Source of the DNA: Macropodus opercularis
Taxonomy: Eukaryota; Chordata; Actinopteri; Anabantiformes; Osphronemidae
Assembly: GCA_030770545.1 (NCBI GenBank)
Contig: JAUCMP010000026.1
Location: forward strand, 3,328,501-3,392,500
DNA: 64,000 bases
Reading direction: 5' to 3'
Below the pieces are notes generated by a model, which searched no databases, had not been told where the DNA came from, and was given only the letters and a program-made list of their open reading frames with translations. This document shows, piece by piece, positions 37,701 through 52,700 of this stretch. Made by a program: the position numbers and the translations under genes. Numbering within the stretch: the first letter of the stretch is position 1; every line of letters begins with the position of its first letter.

Positions 37701-40700
37701 TGTAGAAAAAAAGAAAACTGTGTTCCACACACGAATTCTGGTCTTACAGGAAGTCGAATTAGCTTTTTGTAGTAGCGCTCCACACGACCGAACACTTCCT
37801 GACAATAGCGCTGCAGCTCTTCCAACTCCTCCTCTATCACAGCAGCATCTAGAGGCTCACACTTCTCTATGAGTGCCTCTCCTTGGTGGAAGATGTGCTC
37901 AATTTTGGCTGTTGTCAGGGAAATCTCCTGCTGGAACGACTGTGGGAACAGAGGAGATTAATAAGTTCTCGTTAAACTAAAGGTTTCTACAATTACAAGG
38001 TCAAAACAGAAACTCAATCGAGACGAATGAAAGCAGTCCTTGTTTTAAATATGAGACTATGTGAGTCAGTAAATGTGGCAAACGTGTGACCGACGTACCC
38101 TTAGCTGTTTGATCTTGGCCTGAATGTCACACTCAGAGAAGTGTTCGATGTTGGTAAGTTGCAGGTCCATCTCTGTCAGCCACACCAAGATGCCGTCTCT
38201 AGCCGTCTCAAACTCCTCTCTCTGACTAATAAAGTGCTGCATTCGTGAAACACAGTGTATGAATATACTGCACCTAAAACGGCAAGAAACATGTCTTGTG
38301 TATGGTATGAAATCGAACCACGTGTGCACCTTAAGCCTGCGGAGGATGGAGGCCACCCTCTTCTGCAGGTTGTCCCATCGCTGATTGGCGTCATGAGCCA
38401 TCTCCCGCAGATGACAAGAAGAGTCGGTGCGATTTTCTCTGGCCAGTCGCCGATATTGCTTGTTGATTAACTCTAGCTGGGTCATGCTTTCGTGGACTTG
38501 CCTCTGGAAGGTCTGCAGAAACATTCAGACGACCCGGTAGAACTAAGAATGCGGCTCACACCTCTGTTAACTGGTCAACTGGATTCTACTGAGTCAAGCG
38601 TTTATTCCCTGTTCAGAATACGTATGCAGTCTGTTTTGGTACCTCAAATTTCTTAAGTTCCTCCTTGGCTACAGTGTACAGAACACCAGAGGAGTTGGGC
38701 AGAGCAGCAGTCTTTTCTGAAGTGGCCAGCCACTCCTCAAATCTTGCAAAGTCTTCAAGGAATTTCTGCCATAAATGCCAAGTCTCCTCAATCCTAACAG
38801 ACAGAATGAAGACGTTCAGGTGCTGCAGGTAAATAAAATAAAAATGCTCTCTGTTCAGTCGGTTCTTACTTGAGTCTCCTCTCCATGGACAAGGCACAGA
38901 TGCTCCTCCAGCGACGATCCAGGCTGCGAGTTGCCTGCTGGATGGAGTCGCACTCAGCATCAGTGGCACAGGCGTCACAGTCGTGCAAAAGCACCTCACA
39001 CAGATTTAGCACCGACGCCACTCCTGTGCTGTGTTTCTCTATGTCACGCTGCAGCTCCTGAAGAATGTGCGAAACAGTGAATAAATCAAATAGAGGAGAA
39101 AGAAAAAAAGGGTACACTGTATAATAATGCCGGTGGCTTGTGTCATGCTACCTGCTGCAGATCAAGCTTCCTTTGAATCTCCTGGAAGTCACAGGAGTCA
39201 TAGGCGATGGGTTTAGACAGTTCCGTCTCAATGTGGGCCAACCAAGAGCGAAGGCTGCTCATATTCTTATCCAGCTGCTGCACAGCCACCAGTGTCTCTC
39301 TGAGCTTCTTCACTCTATTAATGTAGTCAAGCCAAGTTCAAAATCAACAAAAGCCAAAAAATATAATCAAGTCTGAAACTCTTTCAAAGTCGAAGTTTCT
39401 TTGTGTGGGTGAACAATTACAGAAAACAACAGTATTTATGTGAAGCAGGTGTGTGTCTCCTCACCTGGCTCCTATGAGATCCAGGAGGTGCTGCCAGCGG
39501 TCACTGACTTTGTTGAGTTTATGTTCAATCTCAGTAGCTTTGCTCTGGTGGCTGGCCCTGGCCAGACGTTGTCCCAGCTGGTGCAGGTGTAGCTTGTTCT
39601 CCTCGGCCACAGTGATCTCCTCCTGATAGTCCTGGGACGGCAGGTGGGCGCAGACAGTTTAAGACGGGTAAAGATTCAACACAACAAAATCAAAGGTGGA
39701 GGCAGCCAGTAAAATGGAATTAGGATTTCTGCAGTTGGTTGTCGTGGGTCAGTAAAAAATAAAAGTCCTTTTTACCTTGCGAAGCTTTTCAATCATGTCT
39801 TCAATACTGATGTCTCCATTTTGGGAGACCTTGCTCTCCATGTTGGTGAGCCACTCGCAGAGCTCCTTGTACCTCTCGTTGAATACCGTCCACTCATTCA
39901 GCTTGTCGCTTACTTGCTGTCTGCGCAGGGACAGCTGCAAAGGTACAGCGAGGCACAAAGGTGTGAATGCATTGCATCGTGCATTATTGCACATTCAATT
40001 ATAAGTAAAGTAACTTCGTGTCAAGAGTCTCAAAAGGATGCATGGCTACAGATCACTGCACCGTAGCGGATTCATTTGCATCAACAGCGAGTGTTTCGTC
40101 TGTTTCCTGTGTGCGTATTTTATCTAGCAGCACAGGATGTGACTTGAGGTTTCGTGTTTTGTGCATTGCCTCCTTGTGACTAAGCCAAATTGTCTACATA
40201 AAGCAATGTAGTGAACATAGTTTGATTTCTAAATGGACAAATTTTTAGTGATGTAAAAAAAAAACCCACATGTCTTAAATTTATATATTTCAACACAGAG
40301 ATAAAGATGATCATGATAAAAAACACCAGATTTTAAAATGTAATTGTTGTCTTATTATACAATGAAAGTTAAGCTTATGAATAAACAATACATTTTAAAA
40401 AATGGAGTTGCATATCTGACATTTGTTAATCTTTTATTCATATTTGGCTCAGCTGTGTTTGATGTACTTTAATGTGACACCATCGCCACCATATGGTGAT
40501 TTAAGGGACTACAAGTGTAAGGTACAGCACAATAAACGAGTTGTAATGTTTCTCCAGCAGTTGTACAGAATACAGTTCATTCAGAAAATGAAAGGCTGTA
40601 ACATATACCTGGTGACCGATTTCATCCCACTGTCGATGAAGTAGTGCAATTCGTTCCTGAAGGACGGAAAGGTCCTCAGCACTGATGTAGCAAGAGAGAG

Positions 40701-43700
40701 ACTCTCTCAGCACAGTGAGATGGGCCAGATCCCCTGTCCAGCCATCAAATGTGTTCTCCAAGTCCTGTTGACACAATTGTAACAGTGTTTATAAAACCTG
40801 TCAGCTTTTATGTGAAGTTGTGTACGTACTGGATAATATGCCTGAGAGTTACATTGCAACGCATCTGCTCAGCTTGCAGATCCTCGTGGTGATCAGGAAG
40901 TGGCTGAGAAAGCTGTCGTTTGAAGGCTCGGAGTTTTTCCAGTGACCCACCAATCCCCCTCTCACACCTCTCCCAGTCCTGTGACAACATTATTAATGCA
41001 CACACACTGTGGTTGTATGTTAATTAAAGGTACTTGTATAAAATAATAGCTAGCAGGTTCCTTTGCAGTCATTTATCTTGGAGCGTTGTTGGAAAAGCTT
41101 TAGTAAAACATCGTGTCTGCTGGTGCAAAACTAACCAAAAGATTAAATGTTTTTACAGGTAAAACCTTTTCCTCCCTACCCATCACATGCTGCTGTACAT
41201 TGTACCTTTAACACAGTGGCGAGCTCCTTCTTCTGCTCGTCCAGGCAGACGCTGGCATTCTTCCATCGCTCCTGGATGTCAGTAAGCTCCGCCTGCAGAG
41301 CCACTTCGGCCCGGCTATCAGCTGACAGGAGCAGTTGTTTGCCAGCTTCCACTGTCAGGATGTAACTGCCTTGCTGACGCTGCAGCACCTTTTCCTTCAG
41401 CTGCAGGAGAAATAGGATTCATCGTGAAACTGTTCTGCCCTGTAGCATCCACTATAGATAGATATGGGAACGTTACGCACTTGGACAGCATCCAGCATGG
41501 AGCGGGCCTGCTGTAGAGGAACTGTGGTCCCTGCCTGGGGGATCGCAGCAGGTTGGGAGACCTCCAACAGCCATTTGCGCAACTTCTCCACCATTTCTCT
41601 GTAGCGCTGCCACTGGCGGATGAGCCCATCAATGATACCTCGCCTCTGCTGAGCTCGCCGAACGACTCCCTGCCACTGGTTGCTCAGAAGAGCCAGTTTC
41701 AGGTTGAACTCATCTCTACAAGGAGGAGAAACTGGAATAATATTTGTGGTAAACACAGAGAACGTGATGGGAAACAATTTTACCTGTCGTCTACTTGTCC
41801 CTGCTCTAACATCCGCTGTCCATCGCTGATGATGGAGTGTAGGATCTGTTGTCTACTGAACATCTCAGCTTGAAATAACTGAAAGGAAAAAAGTGATAAT
41901 TATTGGGAATGGGGGTTACTTTGGGCTGTGTAATGTTAAAACGGACTCTGACCTCATGGGCTTTTTGCTGCTCAATCAAGCTCTGGTAGTTCCCAGAAAT
42001 TTCTACTGCCAGATTCTCCTCGGTTTGGACCAAAAACTCCATCCAGGTTTCACACTTCTCCAAGAAGGTCTGCTGCTGTAGCAAGAAGGACTGGAGTTTG
42101 CTGCAGAGGACACAAAGTAAGTAAGGAAGTTTGAGCTGAGTCTCTCAACCTTCCTCATGTACAAAATTAAATTCATGCTGTATCACACCTGAATCTCTCT
42201 GTGGTCTGTGCTGAGGCTGTTGACCAGCTTCTGTTGAGGTTCTGCATGCGTTTGATTTCCGAATCATTGAGAGGGAGCCGATAACCAAGCTCGTTGAGAC
42301 GCTCCAATTCAGGGGACATACCGCTGAATTTTAGCATAAGTTTCTGTTGGAGGACAGAGAAAAATAGTAATAGTTAAAATAACTTTTAAAATAACTCCAT
42401 TTTAGCAACTTGATTCTTCATAAACTCATAAAACCTTGAGCTCCTCCATGCGATCCTGGATGGCTGTCAGGTCAGTGGAGCCATTGGGATCTTGCAACTT
42501 AAGAGCCTCCTCAGCTTCAACCATCCAAGCTCCCAATGAATCCAGTTGATCGTTAAAGATTTCATAATCGTGCACTCCAGTCTAGAATAACGTATAGTGG
42601 ATTCAGTATCAGTACTACAATAAAATGACTGGCTGGCTCACTTCTCCACAGGTGTTGCTTTACCTGCATGGTGGCAAGTTGTCTGGTGAGAGCCTGTTCC
42701 ACAGCACTCAGCCGTTTGGCGAGAGAGAGGTGATCTGACTGGATGGCAGATGCTGCTGATGTGTCCACCTGCTGTTTCAGCTGATCTCCCAGTTCTTGGA
42801 GAACTTGCAGGGAGGCCTGGACTGGAGCCTGGGATCGAAGCAGCTCCTGACATAAAGCACACATACAGTGCGCACGTTCACTTTCACTTAACAAATAATC
42901 ACCTGGCTGCAAGTTGGCTTTGTTTAAGCAAACCAGTATTATAAGAAAACTAGCACAGCTGTGGCCTCACTCACGCTGCATTCATGAATCCAGTCGGACA
43001 CTTCCTCATCAGCGATGTCCTTGCTGCAGGCAGTCTTTAGGAGCTGGTCTGCCTTTTCCTCCTGCAACTGGACATTGCTGTAGCTCTGCTCATAGAGCTC
43101 CTTGTAGCGTTGCCACAGCTGAAGTAGGGCCTTGCTGCTTCTGAGGCGCTCTGCAATCTCTTCCAGTAAGCCAGCCCATCTGTTAAATCAAATATAACAC
43201 GGATCAGCGTATCAGCACAAAAGAAAGGTGGAAGACTATGAAATGCAGAAAGTCACCTTGCGTTGACGTCCTTAAGGGCATTGTTTAGCGAGTCTGACAC
43301 TGAAGGGTGACACTCCTTCAGCAGTTGGTGGGTCACGGCACCAAACTTTCTTAGACTACTCTCCTGTTTCTCCAGTTCCTCCTGCAAATCCTTCATGAGT
43401 AATAAACAACAAAAGGATTATTCATCAGAGACTGACACAGTAAATAAACTTAACGGTCATCTAATTAAATGCGTTTTCATCTCAGCATACCTGCAGACTT
43501 TGCACCTGTAGCTGAACAGCCTCCAGGGAGCCTGTGAGGAGACGAAAGCGAGACACCGAGTACCTTCCTTCCATCAGGTAGCCATTGATCTCTTCTGAAG
43601 CCTGCTTGTATAGACTCCACTGATCCAGCACCGATTTCAGGCTGATCTTAAGTTGCCCTATCTGTTGAAGGTAAAATGAAACAATGACCTTCTGGGATTA

Positions 43701-46700
43701 TTAAGGCGAGCAGGGAAGAGTATATTGAAACAGTGGAGGAACCATAATCGATTAAGAACAGAGGCCTGTACCAAGTGATCCAGGTTAGCCCAGGTGTGAT
43801 TGACACCCTGGAGCGTCTCCATGACAATAGCGCAGGCTTCATCTGTCTTGTTCTGGACAAGGGCACAACCCTGCTCCTCGACCCTCTCGAGGTCTTTCTC
43901 CTTTTCCTTCACCAGCTCCTCCATTTCCTAAAAATGAAAAAGTTCCACATTATACAGTAAACTCAAAAAGTGATTAAACAACATCATGGAGGGGTACAGA
44001 GTATTTTGGTGCATCTTAGGAGAAGCCAACCTGACAGTCCTTAAGCGCATTCTGCACAGATGTTAAATCCTCGATTCGGTGTTTTCTCTTCAACCTTTCC
44101 TCTTGAGTTGCCATCCAAGATTTCAGGGCTTGAACACTGCTCTCATACTCCAGCCACATTGCCAAAAGGCTCTCCAGGAACTGGATCTGTACCAACCATA
44201 AACACACACAACAAACGGTCCCATCCTGTGTTGTACTACCAATGACAGTTGTTGCTCAGTTTTAACAGCACTGTAGCTTTACCCTTTCATTGATGTGGCC
44301 TTGTAGGATCTGCCATCGGCGGTTCATGGCTCCCAGTCTCTCAGCAAAGTCGGTCTTATCGCTGCGCTTGCTCTCCACATCTTGACCACTGATTTGAAGC
44401 ACTGACTGGTTGACAAAGTCCACTGTCAGCTGCTTACAGCTTAAATCTACTCTGAAGCCCTAAAATTAAGAAATAATAGATTTAGATTAACAGTCAATCA
44501 AACCAATCAAACCCAGTTGCAGATTCATAATAGTCTTAGACTGCATCACTACTATATTAATCTTAGTAAAAGTATGTGATATAATAAGCTGCTAATCAAA
44601 AACAGATTTAGCCCAATGGTGGCCATACACACTACAATACAAAACACGTGGGAGCTGCTACATATTAGTTAGTTACAGGAAGCCTCTTCTAAACAAAGTA
44701 AACAGTGTCATGACTAACAAACAGAACTAGTTCACTACCTTGTACTTCTGCAGATAGTCTTGAATCACACTTGATCCCACGGCGCTCTTGAGGTTTTCTT
44801 CATCCTCTTCAATCACATTCTCCATCAAGGATATCCAGTTAAACAGCTCAGAAATAGCATGGCGGGAGGCCAACTTCTCCATTTGGATCTGAAAAGGATT
44901 AAACCCAATGAATCTTTTATGCAATAAATTCAGGAGGACAGAGAATAAGTACATGCTGCCAACATGTGACCCATGTTTAAAAACTTCTGTGTAGTGTAGC
45001 AGCACAGGAGAGTAATCCTATTTGCCCCGAAGCAGCTAAGCCTGTCCGACCTGGTTGCATGTGACGGTACCTGATGCAGCTTCTCCTGGACCACTGGGAT
45101 GCGTGTCAGTAACTCAGCCCACTGGGTGTCGATGCGCGCCAGGTCCGAGCGCAGCACCACGGTGTCCACCTTTTTCAGGCGCAGCAGCTGGTTTCCCTCA
45201 GCTATTACTGAGCTCTTCAGGCTGGATTTACCCTCAACCTCCTTAGAAAACTCCTGGGACACACAGTGACAGGAATCTTCAAATACAGTATTAGTTCCAG
45301 TCCAAAGTGGAAATGATACACTAAACCTGCAATAAGGTGAAAAAGGTGATATGCAACCTCAGTACATGTATCAAAGCCAAAGAAGGTTATTTGATGGCTC
45401 ATGACTTCTTCTATATGTCCAATAAGAAAATCTAGATCAAGGACAATATAGTGTTACCAAAAAAGCAGAGAGATGATCTCTAACAGTTTCCAGATCCTGT
45501 GGGACCAACACTGCCTGCGTGTTCCAAAACTCCAGACGCTCCAGCGCTGACTGCAGCCACTCACTAATCTCTGCACACTCCCGCTGATACCTTGAAAACA
45601 CAGCAACGGAAACGTGTATTTGTATTCACGTATTCATTCTACTTCATTATTTTCTGATTTAGATGTGTATCGGACCTGGTCCAGTGTTTCAGGATGGCCT
45701 CAAGGCGTTGCACTTCCTTGTTGACCTTGTTGGTGTTGTTGAGCCAGTGGTCCCCCAGCAGAGCGAGTTGACTCTCTAGAGCAGGGCAGCACACTGAAAG
45801 CAAGAGATGTTTACCTTCATCCAGTACTTGGTACAGCTTGTGCTGGTGCTCTGTCAGTCTGCCTTTCAGACCCTTCACAGAGAATGAAATGGAAAGAAAA
45901 AGAAACACGTTAGAAAAGGAACTGAAGCACCAGCTGAAACCTAAAAAACGCTTCATGTGCGCAGCGGATTGAACTTTGAATTATTTAGTAAAAGACGTAA
46001 TGGTGAGACGCCAACATTTCCATAAATAAAGTAATCTAACCAAATCAGAAGACTCTTACTGTCATTTTATTTACTTACTATAATATAAACAAATATCACT
46101 TTGCACCTGATACAATGAGATTCTGTCCACGAGCCGTTCTTCCGTCTCCTCCACCAGGCCAACGCATGGGACACTTCCTTCAACAGCCTCCAGCTGGCGG
46201 TTCAGACTCTGGTAATCCTGCACCAAGCGCCACCAAGTCTAATAAAAAATTATTGGGAAGCAACATTTTAGTTTGAAGGACAATAAGCTTTCCCTTGCAG
46301 TGTGTGTACAGTTTTAGACGGGTGTAAAAAAATGCTGTAAAAAAAGAAAGCTTTCAGAAATGTAAATAATTAGTTTGTTAAATAAATTGTTGTTTATTTT
46401 GTCAAAATGCAAAGTGAGCGAACAAAAAGAAGAAGAACTGTCAGTACTGGAAGTGATGCTTGGCCTCCACAGAGCCCTGATCTCAGCATCACAGTGTGTC
46501 TGTCACATGAAGAGACAGAAGGATGTAGAAACCCTCCACCCACAGAAGATCTGTGGTTAGTTCTCTAGATGTTTGAACAACCTACAGCCGAGTTCCTTCA
46601 AACACTGTGAGCAAGTGAACCTGGAAGAACTGCTGCTGTTTGAAGGCAAAGGGTGGTCACAACAAATTAGATTTAGATTTAGATTCCTCTGTTGTTCATT

Positions 46701-49700
46701 CACTGCATTTTGTTCATTTACGAAAATAAATGTGTAACACCGCCATTTCTGAAAGCTTTCTTTGCAGAGGTTTTAGGCAGGTGTGAAAACCTCTATGTTC
46801 ACCTCCAGGACACGCTCCAGCTCAACTCCCTTGCTGTGTGCCTGCTTGAGCACACTCTGAGCCTCGGCCAGCGTCTCCTCCAAGGCCTGACTCTCTTTGG
46901 GCAGCATCAGGCTACTGATCTTCCTGAAGTATGTTTCTGTTAGAATCATATGAGACTCCAGACCCTGGAAGAACTCCTACAAAATAAAACCACACAAAAA
47001 CACTGAAACATTCTGTCTCTCTCTTTTCTCAAAAGTCTGTCTCCTGTGTTTCAGTGTGTGGACCAAAACCAAACCTTGTGTTTGTCCAGGTGATTCTGCA
47101 CTTCGTCCACAGAACTGGCAATGATCCTCTGATCTGCAGCCATCTTGTCCTTAGCTGTGTCCACCAGGTCAGTGAGGTCCTGCAGAGCACGTTCATACTG
47201 TTGCTTTAGAGCCATGTTCTGGTTCAGCCCACTGCTGCGGGAACCTACAGTCATCATGAGCTCCTCATAAGAATCCTGAAAACAAATTACATTTTCAATA
47301 CGTTAAAGGCTTCATGACGGTTACGATAGTCTGACTGTATGTAAAATGAAATATTGCCACATTAACCAGTTAGTGACAGCTGTCAGAATGTACATTACCT
47401 GGAGTTTGAGTAGTTTGTTTGTTGATATCTGATCTGCCTGTAGTACTGCTCCTCTGGTTTTGAGCTCTGTTATTTTCTGTTCGTAGCCTTTTAAGCTCTC
47501 CTCCGCACTGGCAATAACCTAAAAGAAACAACGGTGGAAATGAAAGAGATTAACAACCTTTCTTTGTTTGGGTGAGAGACAAATTAAGTGTGTAATACTG
47601 CACCTCCAGCTGTTTGGAAGCTGGTCGATCCATGGCTCCGGCCAAAGCCTGTAAGATCTGGCACTTGGTCTCAATGAAAGCAGTTTGGAGAAGCTGCAGT
47701 TCAGTCTGTAAAAAACACTTGACAATTAATATCCACACTAACTTGCACATGTGTATGTTTCAAATTCAAAAGAACACAACAATATATGCAGCACACCTGA
47801 TAGGCTGTGAGCTCATGTACCCTGGTTCTCATGTGGTCACAGCGCTGTCCCAGAGCACAACCCAGAGCCCCTAGTCTCTCCTTCAGGCAGTCAAGGTTGT
47901 CCTCCAGCAGCACCCGATCCTCACGTCTTAACACCGAAGACCCAGCCAGCAGAGCCTGGCTGACCTTCACCTCCTCTGTCACATGTCTCACGTCACTCTC
48001 CAAGGTCTGAAATGACGAATTAGCTAGATTTGCGTTCCTGTTTTAAATGTACTGAAATTCATAACCCGATCTGTAGAATCAGGTTGGGTTACCTCCTGCT
48101 TCTGTAGCTGTGTTTCTGCATTTTCAGGCAGCAGGACTGAGCCAGAGAAGACGCTGTTCTCCACACCATCCAGCCAGGAGCAGGTCGAAGACACAGCTGT
48201 GTAGAGCTGCTGCTCCATCTGCGTCTCGCCACCACCCGACTGTGTACGCACACATTCAGGAAAATTCAGGCCACATACGTCTTGAGCCACTTAAATTGTT
48301 TTAATTTAGCAATGACAAAAGAATGCTTTAAATTCATGGTAATCGTATAACCTGAGCAGTCACGTCATCGACCGTCTGTCTGAAGTTATCATACAAAGTC
48401 TTCAAGGACGTTTGGTCCACATGCGTCTCTCCTTTAAACAGAGATCCGGCGGTGGACACACGACTGGCTCTGGAATAGACCTGCAAGAAGGAGCGCACAA
48501 CAGTCAACAACAGTTCCAGGCCTGAAAGTGTAATCTTTAAAACCACACACACACAGGCTGCAATATTACCGGCTGCTTGTGATCTTGCTCCAGGGTTTTC
48601 TGAAGGAGCTGAAGCTTGGTTCTCAGCTCTAATCTCAGGCTCTCCCATCGCTGTCTGAACTGCTCTCGAGCAGCCTGAGTCTCCCTCTCAACCAAAAATG
48701 CAGGTGAAAATGGTTCTGTTGTGCTGCACAAAGACAGAAACACAAATGCAATGTAGTAACACTAGCTAGATACAGGCACCGGACTATTTATGTGTGTTAT
48801 AAGCATGTAAATACCTGGCACTGCTAGGCGAGGCCTGCCGGATGAGAATCTCCTCTCCCCTGCTGGCCACGGACAGAAGCAGCTTTTTCTGCTCTGCGAG
48901 CTGCTCTTCCAGCTCCTGAAGGGTGAAGATGCATCGTGAGTACAACAGACCGGGCTTTATGGGAGTATGAATTTCAGAAAGGTTTGTAGTGTTGCTGTAC
49001 AAATACAGTGAGCACTAAGTGTGATATATATACCCTCTGCCTTTCCAGACTGTCTTGGTGATGCTGGGAGCGAGTAGTTCGAGCCTCAGCCAGCCAGTCC
49101 TGGATGTTGGGACTCTGAGACAGACTGGAGTCTGATTCACTCTCCTCCTGCTCCTGCAGAGACCCCTGTACAGAACAGTTTATACTGAAGCCAGTGTATA
49201 TGCAATGTTTTTTTTACTTATTAATTCTTCTTGCTGCAGCTTTAGTACGTATCAACTGATTTTATCTCCGTGCATATCAGGAACAACAGCAGTATAGTGA
49301 GTAGTGGTACGTGCAGCTGTTCATCATCTGAAGCATGTCACCAACTCACCTGGATGTTAATCTGCTTGTCCTGTAACATTCTCTGCAGCTCCAACAGGCC
49401 GCCCTTCAGTGTGTGTAACTTCCTGGCCAGCTGTTCCGCTTCCTCCCTGGTTTCCATCCGGCCCTCCAGCATCAGGGTCTCACTGTGCATGGACAGTTCT
49501 GACAGGGCCAGAACCTTTTCTTCAATCTCCAGCAACATGTTCTGCAGTAACAGGAGAAGAGATGCCAGTTCAAACATGGTGTCTCATCACCTCCAGCAGC
49601 TCCTTCCTCAAACACATCAAACCCTCCAGGTTTGGTCGAACCCTTCACACCAGCAGCCTTCTCCAGCCACAAGACAGGGAGAGCTCTCCCTCTGCTTTCA

Positions 49701-52700
49701 TCCCTGGCCCACCTCCCCAGACTCGGCTCCTGTGCAACATATTAGCACTAATCCTTCACGCTTCATGCTCTGTAACATATGTGCTCTCCGTTAAATTCAA
49801 ACGCAATTATCCCACGCAGAGAATCATGGTGGATATCCAGACCAGGCAAGGACAGCTATTAGTGAATGCTAAAGAAAATATTAGTTGTCTAACAGCATAG
49901 CCACTACGCTGCGATAAGCGGTAAGGCAGAGAAACTCTCCCTCCCTCCTTCCTTTCCCGCCATGTTCTCTAGGATTCCTCTACTTGAATATTCTAGTGGC
50001 TTTGTCACCAACACCAATCCCAACAGCAAGATCAATTAATCGTCTGAAAGACACCACCCGACTGCTCCGCCCTGCTGCTAACAAGCTGTGTCACACAGAG
50101 ATATCTGCATAATCTACTTAAGACTGGTGCTACAGTTGCTAAGAAGACTCGCCATCTAAAGTCCCCTCTAACACCACTAATGCTCCTGTTTACTGCTGGA
50201 AGTGCTCCTGCTCTCCTTGAAAGACGCGGATGTGATAACGCTACTAACATTTTGTGTAAGATGGACGCGAATAAGCATTAGTGGGCTACGCTGAGGAAAG
50301 GACACAACCTCTAGAAAGGCTCTCCAGACCAGCCCCTGGCATAAAAAGGATTTAATAGGTTTTAATTTAAATATAATTTAATTTAATTTAATTAACATCC
50401 CTATGTTATAACTCAAGTGTGTATAATTCATCAATTGCTCTGAGTGAACAGCAGATGGAGCTCCTACCTGACATTTAGCCAGCTGCTCCTCCATATCCGT
50501 GTCCTCCAGAGGTTTGGGTTCAAGGATAGAGGTGATGGCACTGTGCATTCTGGTGAACCACTGGTCTAGTTCATCTGCCTTAGCGTAACAAAGCTGCATG
50601 GCCCGTTCCTGCCGCTGACCCTCCAAACGGTCAGTGACGCGCTCCTGAACAAATCACACAACATGGTACTTTAGTTCATCAACATATTGTCAATTTAAAA
50701 ACCCACGAGTAAAAGTATATTTCCATCAAAACACAATTGAGGAAAACCACCTCCAGCAGTTGTTGCTTTCCTGAAGCTTTCATGTGTATGGTGGCCATCC
50801 GCTCAGCTAACACGGCAAGGGAGGACTGCATGGCCAGTTGGTCAGCCATGTCTGAGTCTACGGCTTCGGAGGCCAGATCCTCTGTGAAGCTCGTCTGCAA
50901 CCTTTCTATTTCTTCCTGCACACTCAGTATCTCCTCCGCCAGACCCTAGAGAAAGTAAGATGACTATATAGTCAAATGGTTGTAGTGCTGCATTACAGTA
51001 TCTATTGACACACACTGCACCTATTTGTATTAAAGGTCATACTATGACTGCACCGTGTGGTGTTTGAGACGCACCTCGTGGGACTTAAGGTGGCTATCTG
51101 GGCTTCTATCGGCCTCCAGAGGCTCACTCAGTTTGGCCTCCAGAGCCTCCATTTTAGAAGATATTGACTGGAGCGAACTCTGGTAATGCTGCTGCTTTTC
51201 CAGAGCTTCATACAGAGACCTCTGCTTCTCGCTGATCTGAAAACGATAGAACATCATGACAACCAGCCTGATAAATGTCACAGATTAACGTAAACAGAGA
51301 TCATATTCACATACCACATTCTTTAATGTCTCCCATGATCGCTGCAAGTCATCTAAGCTTGCAACGGATTCAAACGTTGGGTCGTATAACTCCTGGATGG
51401 GAGCTCTTGTGAGTGTTCCTCTTCCCATCTAGAACCACATTCAAACAGATTATGGACAAATTAGTTTTGAAAAAGAAAAGTTAGAATAATCTGGTTCATT
51501 TGAAGAACACATTTGGGTTATTTAGCCCCTTCGTTTTGTTTTTGTCCCATTATTTGTTATACGTTTTTATGTGCTACTGTACTGAAAAACACAATTATTG
51601 GAGAAAAAGGTTATGAAGAAGAGCAGAGAAGGCAGATACCTTGCTTATAGTGGCTTCAGTGTAAGTGATGGGAGAAGGAGAGCGACAGACAGGAGGAGAA
51701 TAGACCTCACTGTTCGTGCCCTCCTCCCCAGACTCCTCAGTGACAGGGGACAGGAGGGTGTGACAGCGACCAGCCGTCATCTGACACACCATGCAAGAAG
51801 CATCAAAAGAGTGGAGGAAAAAAGAGCAGACGTGCGAGGTGGATTGGGAAAATTAGTCTTATGCAATGTTGTTAGGTTGTTTCATTAAAAGCGGGTAAAA
51901 ACAAAAGTAAATAAATAAAGCTTAGGAATTTGCTTTATTTAAGCTCAAACCAGAGGAAGCAGAATGAGTCAGGACATTTTGGCCTTAGTGAATGAAAACA
52001 GCTTAACTCCTATGTTACGTGACATTACCATGACGGCCTGTGCGGATGATTTCTTGGACTTCTCCACGTCCATGTCCTGCAGCCCGTCAGGAAGTCCCTC
52101 CACATCACTGACTGTCAGCAGCATGGTGGCATGCTTGGCCTTCACTGCCAGCATCTTGCATTTGGAGTTTAGTGAAGCAATTTGCTCTTGATAACCTTTA
52201 ATCTTCTGAGCAAGTTCCTATTTTAAAACAGAAAAGACCGAAGAACAGTTAAATTATGCAATATGAGGACATCGGCTCAGCAAAACACAAAGTGATACCA
52301 GCTGAACCTCATGGTGGAGGATCTGGGCCTGCAGCTCCTGGATGTTGTTAGTCGGGATTGGTCGGTCCTGGATGACACGGTGAGCTTCCTCTATCAGCCC
52401 CTGTAGGTCTCTCACTTCCTGTTCATACTGCTCGTACTGCACAACCGCCTCCTGGGTAAGAACAGAGCAAGAACATACAGCATATATGGTATTATTTCCC
52501 CATTGCACGATGTTTACCGTCACACTGAAGTTGGTTTGTACCAATACCCAGCAATTCATACTGCATGTGAAAGCAGGCCATGTAACATTAACCTGCAGCA
52601 CTAGGGCCCCCTGCTGTACCTGTAAGATGTTGCATTGCTGAATTGCCACGTGCTGCAGCTGACTGGCATCTTGCTGCAGACGCAGGGCCGTGCGACAGAT

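Larger units (their letters stand above)
31748..39934 (-). other. syne1: syne1 exon map, 3'-most 19 exons
   Basis: Coding exons in ascending coordinates: 31748-31991, 33734-33765, 34616-34708, 34794-35006, 35147-35275, 35382-35582, 35660-35871, 36012-36138, 36211-36326, 37030-37098, 37341-37668, 37748-37939, 38099-38236, 38330-38512, 38643-38793, 38870-39057, 39152-39314, 39465-39631, 39776-39934. The segment 34616-34708 encodes the conserved SSWSSADELDTSGS linker. Exon 37341-37668 starts at CTTCAG rather than the nearer TTGCAG, because only this keeps the frame (LADDDTEVS). Exon 36211-36326 encodes a SYLYPVDVSRFQ-like segment outside the spectrin repeats. Confidence 0.88.

Noticed and set aside
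40826..40853. GTACGT near 40829 as the donor of syne1 exon 40853-40978
   Set aside because: It breaks the phase to the next exon. The GTAACT donor at 40852/40851 keeps frame and joins the conserved MRCN and DLENTF segments.
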